Shown: positions 46,267 to 55,221 of the stretch, piece after piece | Position numbering within the stretch: the stretch's first letter is position 1 | Layout of the letters: every line of letters begins with the position of its first letter | Source of the DNA: Pararhodobacter aggregans | Lineage (GTDB): Bacteria > Pseudomonadota > Alphaproteobacteria > Rhodobacterales > Rhodobacteraceae | Length of the DNA: 64,000 nucleotides | NCBI RefSeq assembly: GCF_003075525.1 | Contig: NZ_QDDR01000004.1 | Coordinates: forward strand, 124,001-188,000 | Direction of reading: 5' to 3' | Position numbers and translations under genes: made by a program | The notes under the pieces: model-generated | The model's database searches: none | What the model was told of the DNA's origin: nothing | The model's input: the letters and a program-made list of their open reading frames with translations, nothing else

Positions 46267-47124
46267 ATGACGCCCTTTCTCAGAAAACTCGGCGCGGCGC
46301 CGGTCTCGGCCTGGTTCGGCATCGTCATCGTGACGCTGATCGCGCTGACGGCCATTTTCGCCCCGGTTCTTGCCCCCTTCCCCGAATTCGAGGTCGTGGG
46401 CCCGCAATACAGTCCCTGGGCCGCGCCGCATTACCTGGGGACCGACGCCCTCGGGCGGGACGTGCTGTCGCGCCTGATCTACGGCGCACGCAATACGGTG
46501 GGGATTGCCCTGTTGACGACCGCTCTCGCCTTTCTGATCGGGGCGAGTTTCGGCCTCTTGGCGGCGACGCTGGGCGGCTGGTTCGACATGGTCGCCAGCC
46601 GGGCGGTCGATGTGCTGATGGCCATTCCGTCGCTGATCTTCGCCCTTCTGATCCTGACGATCACCGGCACCTCGGTCCTGTCGCTGATCCTTGTCATCGC
46701 CGTGTTGGACAGCACCCGGGTCTACCGTCTGTCCCGCGCCGTCGCGCAGGGCATCCTGACGATGGATTATGTCGAGGTCGCGCGGATGCGCGGCGAAGGG
46801 TTGTTCTGGATCATCCGCCGCGAGGTTCTGCCGAATTCGTCCGCCCCGCTGATCGCCGAATTCGGGCTGCGCTTCTGCTTTGTCTTCCTGTTCATCTCGG
46901 CGCTCTCGTTCCTCGGGCTGGGGCTGCAACCGCCGATCGCGGATTGGGGCGCAATGGTCCGTGAAAGCGCCCGGCTCATCTCGTTCGCCGATTTCTCGAC
47001 TTGGCAGACCGCCACCTTCGGGCTTGCCCCGCTCTTGCCCGCGGGCGCCATCGCCCTGCTGACGGTGTCCGTAAACCTGATCGTCGACTGGGTGCTTCAC
47101 CTGGCCAGCGGCCTGGAGGATTAA
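46267..47124 (+). CDS. ABC transporter permease (DppC/OppC family)
   Basis: A 285-residue partner permease. The N-terminal segment HYLGTDALGRDVLSRLIYGA is a DppC hallmark, and the coupling loop is MDYVEVARMRGEGLFWIIRREVLPN (in part VEVARMRGEGLFWIIRREVL). FLGLGLQPPIADWGAMV is the conserved C-terminal family segment. It begins six bases after the first permease gene and ends three bases before the ATPase gene. Confidence 0.93.
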   Translation: MTPFLRKLGAAPVSAWFGIVIVTLIALTAIFAPVLAPFPEFEVVGPQYSPWAAPHYLGTDALGRDVLSRLIYGARNTVGIALLTTALAFLIGASFGLLAATLGGWFDMVASRAVDVLMAIPSLIFALLILTITGTSVLSLILVIAVLDSTRVYRLSRAVAQGILTMDYVEVARMRGEGLFWIIRREVLPNSSAPLIAEFGLRFCFVFLFISALSFLGLGLQPPIADWGAMVRESARLISFADFSTWQTATFGLAPLLPAGAIALLTVSVNLIVDWVLHLASGLED

Positions 47125-47127
47125 CGC

Positions 47128-48753
47128 ATGACTGACACGTCCGACCTTTTGCTGGATATTCGCGATCTCGTCATCGAGGGCCGGTCAGGCGGCACCTGGC
47201 AACCCATTGTCAAGGGCATCGACCTGACGCTGAAACGCGGCGAGATCCTTGGTCTCATCGGCGAAAGCGGCGCCGGGAAATCGACCCTGGGCCTGGCCGC
47301 CATGGGCTATGCCAAGTCGGGCTGCCGTATCGCCGGAGGGTCGATCAAGCTCGCCGGCGAGGAACTTGTCGGGGCCCCGGCCGAGACCCTGCGCCACCTG
47401 CGCGGCAAGCGCGTAGCCTATGTGGCGCAATCGGCGGCGGCGGCCTTCAATCCCGCCTATCGGCTGATCCGGCAATACAGCGAGGCCCCGGTCAAACATG
47501 GCGTCATGTCGCGACAAGAGGCCGAGCGCGACGCCGTGCAGCTGTACCGCGAGATGCAGCTGCCAAACCCCGAAGAGATCGGCTTTCGCTATCCGCACCA
47601 GGTGTCGGGCGGGCAGTTGCAGCGGGCGATGACGGCGATGGCCATGGCCTGCCGTCCCGACCTCATCATCTTCGATGAGCCCACAACCGCGCTGGACGTG
47701 ACCACCCAGATCGAGGTGTTGGCCGCAATCCGCAAGGTCGTGCGCGAGCACAAGACCGCGGCGATCTACATCACCCACGATCTGGCCGTGGTCGCGCAGA
47801 TGGCCGACCGGATCAAGGTCCTGCTCAAGGGCGACGAGATCGAAGAGGCGGAGACGCGGCAGATGCTGGCCCATCCGCGCGAAGATTACACCAAGTCGCT
47901 CTGGGCGGTGCGCGAATTCCGCCGCGCGCCACGGGCACCGGACGACACCGGCAAGCCGATCCTGACGCTTCAGGATGTCGACGCCTCGTATGGCACCCTT
48001 CAGGTGCTCGACGGGATCAACCTGAGCGTCAACCGTGGCCAGACCATGGCCGTTGTCGGCGAAAGCGGATCGGGAAAGTCGACGTTGGCACGGGTTATCA
48101 TGGGTCTGTTGCCGCCCGACAAGGGCAGCGTTCGCCTGGACGGAAAGACGCTGTCGCCGCTCAACCGCCATCGCGACAAGGGCGTGCAGCGCCGGGTCCA
48201 GATGATCCATCAGATGGCCGATACCGCGCTCAACCCCAAGCACCGCATCCGCGAGGTTCTGGGCCGGCCGCTCGAATTCTTCCTCGGCATGAAGGGCGCG
48301 GCCAAGGAAGCGCGCATCCGCGAGCTTCTGACGATGATCGAACTCGACCCCGATACGTTCATCGACCGGCTGCCCTCGGAATTGTCAGGCGGTCAGAAAC
48401 AGCGGGTGTGCATTGCCCGGGCGCTTGCGGCCGAGCCCGATTTCATCATCTGCGACGAGGTGACGTCGGCGCTGGACCAGATCGTCGCCGAAGGCATCCT
48501 GCGGCTTCTGGACCGGCTGCAACGCGAGATGGGGCTGACCTATCTGTTCATCACCCACGATCTGGCGACGGTGCGGTCGATCGCGGATTGGGTGGTGGTG
48601 ATGCAAAAGGGGCAGATCGTCGAACAGGGCGCCAAGGATCAGGTCTTCCAGCCCCCTCACCACCCCTATACCGAACTGCTGCTGTCCTCGGTCCCCGAGA
48701 TGGACACGGAATGGCTGGACAGGGTGCTGAACGACAGACGCGCGGCCGGATAA
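47128..48753 (+). CDS. ABC transporter dual ATP-binding protein (DppD-DppF fusion)
   Basis: A 541-residue protein with two complete ATPase domains. Domain 1 has Walker [11 protein letters not shown] near residue 49, signature VSGGQLQR and Walker [12 protein letters not shown]. Domain 2 has [10 protein letters not shown] near residue 311, LSGGQKQR and [11 protein letters not shown]. Both end with ITHDLA. Walker B of domain 2 has CDEV instead of the usual CDEP, a mild change. It powers the adjacent permeases; the cognate receptor is probably the protein at 52205-53764. Confidence 0.94.
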   Translation: MTDTSDLLLDIRDLVIEGRSGGTWQPIVKGIDLTLKRGEILGLIGESGAGKSTLGLAAMGYAKSGCRIAGGSIKLAGEELVGAPAETLRHLRGKRVAYVAQSAAAAFNPAYRLIRQYSEAPVKHGVMSRQEAERDAVQLYREMQLPNPEEIGFRYPHQVSGGQLQRAMTAMAMACRPDLIIFDEPTTALDVTTQIEVLAAIRKVVREHKTAAIYITHDLAVVAQMADRIKVLLKGDEIEEAETRQMLAHPREDYTKSLWAVREFRRAPRAPDDTGKPILTLQDVDASYGTLQVLDGINLSVNRGQTMAVVGESGSGKSTLARVIMGLLPPDKGSVRLDGKTLSPLNRHRDKGVQRRVQMIHQMADTALNPKHRIREVLGRPLEFFLGMKGAAKEARIRELLTMIELDPDTFIDRLPSELSGGQKQRVCIARALAAEPDFIICDEVTSALDQIVAEGILRLLDRLQREMGLTYLFITHDLATVRSIADWVVVMQKGQIVEQGAKDQVFQPPHHPYTELLLSSVPEMDTEWLDRVLNDRRAAG

Positions 48754-48789
48754 CGACCGCGCGCCTGCGCATCCCGGAAATCCGGTTCT

Positions 48790-49980
48790 TCAGATGTCAA
48801 GCACGACGCGGCCTTCGGGCCGCGCGCAGCAGATCAGCACTTGGCCTTGGGGCGGGGTCTCCAGAGGCTCTTCGACATAGGACACGATGCCCTCGACCAG
48901 CGTGCAGCGGCAGGTGTTGCAGATGCCCGACCGGCACGAGAAATCCGGCTCCAGCCCGGCGCCCTCGGCCAGCTCCAGGATTGTGCGCACATCGTCGCCC
49001 ATGGTAGCCGTCACGCCCGATGTCGCGAAATGGACCGTATTCCGGCCACCAGAGCCTGTACCGGCGCGGTTGCCGGGATTGTCGCTCGCCTTTGGCACAA
49101 GCGTTTCGGGAACAGCCCAGGCTTCGGGGTCGGTCAGGTTCACCAGCGCCGCAATCGCCTTTGGCGCCTGCGACGCGGCCTTGGACGCAGATGCGGGCTG
49201 CGCCGCCAACTTCTCCAGCGGGCTGGCCGTGCCGAAGAACTCATAGGCGATGCGGCCCCGGTCGACGCCAAGCGTGGTCAGCACGCGATACATCGCTACC
49301 ATGAAGCCGGTCGGCCCGCACATGTAGACCTCGTAATCGTCCAGCGGCAGATGCGCCTGCAACAGGGCCTTGTCGATCACCCCCTCGGTGTTGAAACGGG
49401 CCTCTGCGCGGTCCCTCTCGGTCGGGGTGCGATGGGTGACATGCAGCGTGATCCGGCCATCGGTTGCGTCCGCCAGCGCTTTCAGCTCGGCACCAAGCGC
49501 CTGAACATCGCCGTTTTCGCAGGCATGGAAGATCCAGACGCGGCGCTTCGAGCGCGCAAGGACCTTTGCCATCGCCAGCAGGGGCGTGATCCCGATCCCG
49601 CCGGCCAGCAGCAGAACGGGACGCGCGCTGTCCTGATCCAGCACAAAGGCGCCGCGCGGCGGCGCGATGTCCAGCACCTCGCCTTCACCCACATGGTCAT
49701 GCAGCCAGCACGAACCGACCCCCTCCGGGATCTCCGTGCCGTCCGGGGCGCCTTCGCGCTTGACCGAGATCCGGTGGAACGCGTCCTGCTGCACGTCGCC
49801 GGACAGCGAATAGGTCCTCAGAACAGACCCCTCGCCGCTGGGGACCCGAAAGGTCAGGTATTGCCCCGGCAGGGCCTGCCAGAGCGGACCGCCGTCAACC
49901 GGCGTCAGGTGGAACGAGGTGACGACATCGCTTTCGCGCACCTTCGCGGCGACGCGAAACCGGCGGAACGCATCGGCCAT
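48790..49980 (-). CDS. Flavin reductase-ferredoxin fusion, electron donor for the Rieske oxygenase
   Basis: A 396-residue reductase. Residues 1-240 form an FNR-type FAD/NAD(P)H module (RTYSLSG, LLLAGGIGITPLLAMAK, YMCGPTGFMVAM). A 60-residue Ala/Pro-rich linker follows. The last 90 residues are a plant-type ferredoxin with Cys349, Cys354, Cys357 and a fourth cysteine at 384 or 385. Its ATG is one base past the Rieske oxygenase stop, so the two are translationally coupled. The layout resembles reductases of carnitine, betaine and caffeine Rieske demethylases more than VanB, which has the same modules with a short linker. Confidence 0.9.
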   Translation of the reverse strand: MADAFRRFRVAAKVRESDVVTSFHLTPVDGGPLWQALPGQYLTFRVPSGEGSVLRTYSLSGDVQQDAFHRISVKREGAPDGTEIPEGVGSCWLHDHVGEGEVLDIAPPRGAFVLDQDSARPVLLLAGGIGITPLLAMAKVLARSKRRVWIFHACENGDVQALGAELKALADATDGRITLHVTHRTPTERDRAEARFNTEGVIDKALLQAHLPLDDYEVYMCGPTGFMVAMYRVLTTLGVDRGRIAYEFFGTASPLEKLAAQPASASKAASQAPKAIAALVNLTDPEAWAVPETLVPKASDNPGNRAGTGSGGRNTVHFATSGVTATMGDDVRTILELAEGAGLEPDFSCRSGICNTCRCTLVEGIVSYVEEPLETPPQGQVLICCARPEGRVVLDI

Positions 49981-49981
49981 G

Positions 49982-51022
49982 TCACGCGTCCATCTTGGCG
50001 TCGACCATCCGCTCTTCGGCGATCATCGCCTCAAGCTGGCGACGGAAGCGAAGCTGGCCCGCATCGATGCTCAGGTCGATATGCGGCGATTGCTTGTTGG
50101 TCATGCCGAGCTGGACCTCTTGCAGGACGGCGCGGTCCTCCTCGAAGGCGTGACGCACGTCTTCGGCCATCATCTTCGACAGGCCCTCATCGTCCGGGCG
50201 GACATTGCGCAGCTGGAACCAGTAATAGCGCGTCTCGGCCTCGGTGACCGGCGTCATGAAATTGTAGCTGTCCATCACGAAGGTCTTTTCATGCAGCGGC
50301 CCGTCCGGCCCGCCGGTTCCTGCCGGGGTAAAGACCGCGCGGATCAGTGCGTGCGAGGGATAGCGCACCTCGTAATGCTGCAGCCGATCGCAATTGCCTT
50401 CGAATTCGACCACCTTCTTGTAGAAGGGCGCCGGCTCGTGATCCATCATCCAGCGGTGGACGATGATGCCGTTCTCGGTCTTGGTGACACGCAGCGGCGT
50501 GTCCTTGGTGGCCGGCGCAGCAAACGAGCTTTGGTGCACCCAGGCCACGTGACTGGGATCGAGCAGGTTGTCGCACATCAACAGGTAATTGCACTGTAGT
50601 TCCATCGCATCACCGGCATTGATCCCCCATTCGGGGCTGTCGAAATTCGGGATGTCGATGATTTCCTCGGGATCGGCCATGGCGGCATTGCCCATCCAGA
50701 TCCACACCAGGCCGTATTTCTCGTGCACCGGATAGGGGCGCACCTTGGCCGCCGAGGGGATCCGCCCGCCACCGGGCGCCCAGACACACTGGCCGGCGCA
50801 ATCGAAGGTCAGCCCATGATAGCCACATTCGACCGTGTTGCCCTTGATCCGGCCCTTGGACAACGGCAACTTGCGGTGCGGGCAGGCGTCCTCAAGCGCG
50901 ATGACCTCGCCCTCTTCGGTGCGGAAGACGCAAATCTGCTCGTTCAGAACCTTGATCTGCTTCAGGTCCCGAGTGACCTCGGAACTCCAGGCAGCGACAT
51001 ACCAGGCATTGCGTAAGAACAT
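49982..51022 (-). CDS. Rieske non-heme iron oxygenase, VanA/demethylase type, within the hut region
   Basis: A 346-residue oxygenase. Rieske ligands are Cys47, His49, Cys66 and His69 (CPH and CGYH). Mononuclear iron ligands are His158, His163 and an aspartate (Asp151 or Asp155) in CDNLLDPSHVAWVH. The ATG at 51022 has GAGG upstream; the frame extends 16 codons further without a ribosome site. It is a different enzyme from the one at 2574-3629. Its position between hutC and hutD, with a HutC-type site in its promoter, suggests N-demethylation of a methylated histidine or related compound. Caffeine N-demethylases are a precedent for Rieske attack on ring N-methyl groups. Confidence 0.87.
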   Translation of the reverse strand: MFLRNAWYVAAWSSEVTRDLKQIKVLNEQICVFRTEEGEVIALEDACPHRKLPLSKGRIKGNTVECGYHGLTFDCAGQCVWAPGGGRIPSAAKVRPYPVHEKYGLVWIWMGNAAMADPEEIIDIPNFDSPEWGINAGDAMELQCNYLLMCDNLLDPSHVAWVHQSSFAAPATKDTPLRVTKTENGIIVHRWMMDHEPAPFYKKVVEFEGNCDRLQHYEVRYPSHALIRAVFTPAGTGGPDGPLHEKTFVMDSYNFMTPVTEAETRYYWFQLRNVRPDDEGLSKMMAEDVRHAFEEDRAVLQEVQLGMTNKQSPHIDLSIDAGQLRFRRQLEAMIAEERMVDAKMDA

Positions 51023-51056
51023 TGGCGACCTCGTGAGTTGCTTGGCGTTATTCGCA

Positions 51057-51070
51057 ATATGTCTGAACAT
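51057..51070. promoter_or_regulatory. HutC-type site upstream of the Rieske gene
   Basis: Contains ATGT-CTGA-ACAT, 37 bases upstream of the Rieske start. Read on the minus strand it ends in AGACATAT, identical to the ends of the sites at 39176 and 52147. Confidence 0.55.
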
Positions 51071-51105
51071 TCCTCCGTTAACAGGCAGAAATGGGCGCTA
51101 ATACT

Positions 51106-52032
51106 TTAGATATTCTGCTCGTCGGTCGCATAATTCCGGCTGGTCGCCATCAGCCAGTTCAGGAATTCGCGGGCTTTCGGCTGGTTCAGTGTCGTATCGC
51201 CCCAGCAGACAAAATACGGTTCCGGCATCGGCAGGTTGTCTTGGGACAGCCGCACCAGCCGTCCAAGATCCAGATCGAAGCGAGAGAACGAGCGTTGCGC
51301 CAGGACGACGCCCTGGCCGCCTGCCGCGGCCTCGATCGCGCTGCTGGACAAAGAATGCACCGCGACCGGCTTGAAGGTCGCGTCGCGAATGCCATTTGCC
51401 GCGAACCAGTCGGCCCAGCGAGGCACCGAACTGTAGGCCGGGCCCCAGTCGATTTCGATCAGCGGCAGGCGAAGCAGCCCCTCGGCTGTGCGCGCCTCGG
51501 GATGCCGCTTGAGAAACCCGGGCGAGCAGGCCGGAAAGCTGTGATCGGTGAACAGGACCCGGGCATGGGGGAACCGCTGCGCGATGCTGCCATAGGTCAG
51601 GCGGAACATGTCGTTCGTCAGGTTCGGGTCGGGTTCGAGATGCGTTGCTTCAAGCCTCAAGGGCATGTCGTTCAGATGGGCCTGGATATCGTGCAATAGC
51701 GGATTCAGCCATTTCAGAAGAAGCGTCGGCAGCCCCGAGACCTTCAGATCCGCCCCCATCTTCGTGCGCAGCACGAGGGTATGGGCCATGCGCAGGCGGT
51801 CGAAACCCTCGGCAATCAGCTTGTGATAGGTCAGCGCCTCGTTCGACAGCGCGGCGCGGCGCCCATCCTTGTTGATCAGCTTCATGGACAGGTGCTCTTC
51901 CAGCACCTTGAGCTGCTGGCTGATCGCGCCCGAGGTCACGCCCAGTTCCTGGGCGGCGCCGGTGACGGAACCGAGACGCCCGAAGGCTTCAAAAGCCTGC
52001 AAGGCGCGCAAGGGGGGCAAGTAGGATTTCAC
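51106..52032 (-). CDS. LysR-family transcriptional regulator
   Basis: A 308-residue activator with an N-terminal helix-turn-helix (SVTGAAQELGVTSGAISQQLKVLEEHLSMKL) and a GcvA-like effector domain (LKVSGLPTLLLKWLNPLL, LTYGSIAQRFPHARVLFTDH). I take GTG at 52032, which has GGGGAAGG at proper distance; GTG at 52038 is the alternative. It is upstream of the Rieske-reductase pair on the same strand and divergent from the ABC receptor gene. It may sense the pathway substrate while HutC senses urocanate. Confidence 0.9.
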   Translation of the reverse strand: MKSYLPPLRALQAFEAFGRLGSVTGAAQELGVTSGAISQQLKVLEEHLSMKLINKDGRRAALSNEALTYHKLIAEGFDRLRMAHTLVLRTKMGADLKVSGLPTLLLKWLNPLLHDIQAHLNDMPLRLEATHLEPDPNLTNDMFRLTYGSIAQRFPHARVLFTDHSFPACSPGFLKRHPEARTAEGLLRLPLIEIDWGPAYSSVPRWADWFAANGIRDATFKPVAVHSLSSSAIEAAAGGQGVVLAQRSFSRFDLDLGRLVRLSQDNLPMPEPYFVCWGDTTLNQPKAREFLNWLMATSRNYATDEQNI

Positions 52033-52146
52033 GATCACCTTCCCCGAATGGCTCGGACCCCGAATCGATCAGGCCCCTGTTTAGCTGCGCTACACAGTAT
52101 CGCAGGAATATTGAGTTGTCCCGACCTTATGTCACCACTTACGATA

Positions 52147-52162
52147 TTATGAACAGACATAT
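52147..52162. promoter_or_regulatory. HutC-type site upstream of the ABC receptor gene
   Basis: TTATGAACAGACATAT, 42 bases before the receptor start. It matches the hutF/hutI box at 13 of 16 positions in the same orientation. The inverted repeat is ATGA-ACAG-ACAT, one base off the perfect form. Confidence 0.6.
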
Positions 52163-52204
52163 TAACAAACAACAACCCCAAACCGTCTCTGCAGGGAGAG
52201 ATCC

Positions 52205-53764
52205 ATGACCATATCCACCAATCGGCGTGCATTGCTTCAGAGCGCGGCGGCCTTTGGCACGCTTGGCGTTCTCGGTCTCTACGGCCAGCCCTTGAAGGCT
52301 CAATCCGCCCCGCGACAGGGTGGCACTTTCCGCCTAGCGATCAATGACTTCGACAGCGGCGAGACGCTGGATCCGCAGGTCAACGAAAGCAAATTCATGC
52401 AGAATCTGCAATACCAGATCCGCAACGCGCTGATTGAAGTCGGCCCCGGCGGCGTGATGGTGCCCGAATTGGCGACGGAATGGTCAAGTAATGCCGATTC
52501 GACGGTCTGGACCTTCAAGCTGCGCCAGGGGGTCGAGTTTTCCAACGGTCAGCCCTTCGTCGCCGAGGACGCAGTGTTCTCGCTGAACCTGCATCGCGGC
52601 GAGCAGAGCATCTCGGTCATCAAGTCGCTGATGGCGGGCGTGACCGACATTCAGGCCACCGGCCCGCACGAGATGACCATCACCCTGTCGAGCCCGAACA
52701 GCGGCTTCCCCGCCGTGCTGACCATGGCTGCGACGGTGATTGTCCCGGCCAATACGACGAATTTCGACGAGGGCATCGGCACCGGCGGGTACATCCTTGA
52801 AAGCTACGAGCCCGGCGTGCGGGCGCGGGTGGTAAAGAACCCGAACTACTGGAAAGAGGGCCGCGCCCACTTCGAGGCAGTCGAAACGCTGGCCATACGC
52901 GACGTGAACGCCCGCACCACGGCGCTGCGCACCGGCGAGGTGGATGCGATCAACGCCGTCGACGCCACCACCGCGCCGCTGATCCGGGCACTGCCCGGGA
53001 TCGACCTGATCCAGGTGCAGGGCAAGATGCATTATTGCTTTAGCATGAACACCGCCGAGACCCCCTATCAGGATCCGGATGTGCGCCTGGCGATGAAGCT
53101 CGCAATCGACCGCGAGGACATGGTCAGCAAGATCCTCGGCGGCTTCGGCTCGGTGGCCAATGACCAGCCGATCTCAAGCGCCTATCCCTACCACAACCCG
53201 AACCTGCCGCAGCACAGCTACGACCCGGAACAGGCCCGCGCCCTGATGCAGAGGGCCGGCGTTGCAGATCACCGGCACGTCCTGCACGTCTCGGAAACGC
53301 CCTTCGCCGGGGCGGTGGACGCAGCCCAGCTCTTCAGCCAGCACGCCGCAGCGGCAGGGATCACCATCGAGGTCGCGCGCGAGCCCGAGGACGGCTACTG
53401 GTCGAACATCTGGGGCAAGACGCCGTTCTTCGCCTCGCGCTGGTCGGGTCGTGCGAACGAGGACCTGATGCTGACCCAGGCCTATTCGCGCGCCAGCCTG
53501 GGAAGCTGGAATGCGACGCACTGGGACAATGACGCCTTCAACACTGCACTCATCGCCGCGCGCGGCGAGCAGGACGAAGCGCGCCGGCGCGAGCTGTACT
53601 GGGAATGCCAACGCCTCATCTACGAGGACGGCGGCATGATCGCCCCGATCTGGGCCGATATCCTCGATGCGAAATCGAGCAGTGTCGCCACGGGCGACGA
53701 GATCGCCAGCGATTGGGATATGGACGGCAACCGCGCGTCCGAGCGTTGGTGGTTCGCCGCCTGA
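52205..53764 (+). CDS. ABC transporter substrate-binding protein (SBP family 5), Tat signal
   Basis: A 519-residue peptide/nickel-type receptor. The signal has NRRALLQSAAAFGTLGVLGL, a twin-arginine pattern. The core has QGGTFRLAINDFDSGETLDP, WTFKLRQGVEFSNGQPFVAEDAV and DPDVRLAMKLAIDREDMV, all SBP_bac_5 marks. It is separated from its likely permeases and ATPase at 45304-48753 by the reductase, oxygenase and LysR genes, so the importer is split around the oxygenase. A hairpin at 53772-53799 follows. Ligand: unknown, but it probably is a histidine-related compound given its HutC-type promoter site. Confidence 0.92.
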   Translation: MTISTNRRALLQSAAAFGTLGVLGLYGQPLKAQSAPRQGGTFRLAINDFDSGETLDPQVNESKFMQNLQYQIRNALIEVGPGGVMVPELATEWSSNADSTVWTFKLRQGVEFSNGQPFVAEDAVFSLNLHRGEQSISVIKSLMAGVTDIQATGPHEMTITLSSPNSGFPAVLTMAATVIVPANTTNFDEGIGTGGYILESYEPGVRARVVKNPNYWKEGRAHFEAVETLAIRDVNARTTALRTGEVDAINAVDATTAPLIRALPGIDLIQVQGKMHYCFSMNTAETPYQDPDVRLAMKLAIDREDMVSKILGGFGSVANDQPISSAYPYHNPNLPQHSYDPEQARALMQRAGVADHRHVLHVSETPFAGAVDAAQLFSQHAAAAGITIEVAREPEDGYWSNIWGKTPFFASRWSGRANEDLMLTQAYSRASLGSWNATHWDNDAFNTALIAARGEQDEARRRELYWECQRLIYEDGGMIAPIWADILDAKSSSVATGDEIASDWDMDGNRASERWWFAA

Positions 53765-53771
53765 TCCCGAT

Positions 53772-53799
53772 TGGCGGGCCGCCGCTTCCCGGCCCGCCA
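53772..53799 (+). other. Strong hairpin between ABC receptor and FAD oxidase genes
   Basis: Perfect nine-base arms TGGCGGGCC and GGCCCGCCA around a 10-base loop, eight bases past the receptor stop. No T-run follows. It likely lets receptor mRNA exceed that of the downstream enzymes. Confidence 0.6.
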
Positions 53800-53819
53800 C
53801 CCCATCCCCACGAGGCCCC

Positions 53820-55205
53820 ATGACACATCATACCAGCCCGCTCGAAACTGTTCTCTCTGCCCTTTCACCGATTTTCGGCGACCGGCTGTCGACAGAGCGG
53901 GCAATCCGCGACCAGCACACGGCCGTGGAAAGCTGGCTGACACCGGCCGCACCCGACGCCGTCGTCATGGTCAACAGTACCGACGAGGTATCCGCGGTCC
54001 TGAGGCTGTGCCACGCGCACGGCGTTCCCGTTGTGCCGTTCGGCGCGGGATCGTCCATGGAAGGTCAGGTAAACGCGCCGCATGGCGGGATCAGTCTCGA
54101 TCTTTCGCCCATGGACAAGCTGTTGTCCCTCAATGCCGAGGATATGGATTGCACGGTGCAATGCGGCGCCGTGCGCCAGCGTCTGAACGAGGATCTGCGC
54201 GCCTCGGGCCTGTTCTTCCCAGTGGATCTGGGCGCACATGCCACGCTGGGGGGCATGGCCGCGACCCGCGCCTCGGGCACGACGACCGTGCGGTACGGCT
54301 CGATGCGCGAGCTTGTGCTGGGTCTGACCGTGGTGCTGCCGGATGGCCGCATCATCAAGACCGGGGGACGGGCGCGCAAATCCTCGGCCGGTTACGACCT
54401 GACGCATCTCTTCGTCGGCGCCGAGGGCACGCTGGGCGTCATCACCGAACTCACCCTTCGGCTGGCGGGTATCCCCGAGGCCAGCAGCACCCTCATGTGC
54501 AGTTTCGACGATATCGGCGCGGCCACCGCTGCGGTGGTGACGGCCCTGCAATTCGGCCTGTGCCTGAACCGGATCGAGCTGGCGGACGCGGTGCAGATGG
54601 CCGCGATCAACGCCTATGGCAAGTCCGACCTGCCCGAAGCGCCGACGCTCTGGATCGAACTGGCCGGGTCAGGGGCGACCGTGGCCCATGATTCCGGGAT
54701 ACTGCAAGACCTGGTCCGGGATGCAGGCGCGACAGGGATAGAGCAGGCCAGCGATCCCGAGGCGGCATCCGCGCTTTGGCGTGTCCGGCACTCTGCGCTC
54801 TATGCCTCGCGCGCCCTGCGGCCCGGCATCAAAGGGCTGTCGACCGATGTCTGCGTCCCGGTCTCCGCCCTGCCCGCCTGCATCGAAGGGATCGGCAAGG
54901 TGGTGGAGACCACGTCGCTCAAGGCGCCGCTGATCGGGCATGTGGGCGACGGCAATTTCCACATGGTCCTGCTGTTCGATCCCGAGAACCCCGAGGAAAC
55001 CGCCGAAGGGCGCCGCATCAACTCGGCCCTGATCGAGCTGGCGCTGTCTCTGGGCGGGACCTCGACGGGCGAACACGGGGTCGGGCTGGGCAAGAAGGCC
55101 TATATGGAGGCCGAACACGGCACCGCGCTGGACCTGATGCGCCAGCTCAAGCGCTGCATCGACCCTGCAAACATCATGAACCCCGGCAAGATCTTCGATC
55201 TTTGA
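53820..55205 (+). CDS. FAD-linked oxidase, D-lactate dehydrogenase (cytochrome) type
   Basis: A 461-residue flavoprotein of the GlcD/DLD family, oxidising a D-2-hydroxy acid to the 2-keto acid with electrons passed to the respiratory chain. The FAD domain has VVPFGAGSSMEGQVN near residue 78 and GYDLTHLFVGAEGTLGVITE; the C-terminal cap has HVGDGNFHMVLLFDP and GEHGVGLGKK, which carry the metal and substrate residues. The ATG at 53820 lies 17 bases before a full FAD domain begins and follows GAGG. Next to a HisC-like aminotransferase it suggests oxidation of imidazolelactate to imidazolepyruvate. That reaction is a proposal. Confidence 0.9.
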   Translation: MTHHTSPLETVLSALSPIFGDRLSTERAIRDQHTAVESWLTPAAPDAVVMVNSTDEVSAVLRLCHAHGVPVVPFGAGSSMEGQVNAPHGGISLDLSPMDKLLSLNAEDMDCTVQCGAVRQRLNEDLRASGLFFPVDLGAHATLGGMAATRASGTTTVRYGSMRELVLGLTVVLPDGRIIKTGGRARKSSAGYDLTHLFVGAEGTLGVITELTLRLAGIPEASSTLMCSFDDIGAATAAVVTALQFGLCLNRIELADAVQMAAINAYGKSDLPEAPTLWIELAGSGATVAHDSGILQDLVRDAGATGIEQASDPEAASALWRVRHSALYASRALRPGIKGLSTDVCVPVSALPACIEGIGKVVETTSLKAPLIGHVGDGNFHMVLLFDPENPEETAEGRRINSALIELALSLGGTSTGEHGVGLGKKAYMEAEHGTALDLMRQLKRCIDPANIMNPGKIFDL

Positions 55206-55221
55206 CCAAAGGACCCCCCCG

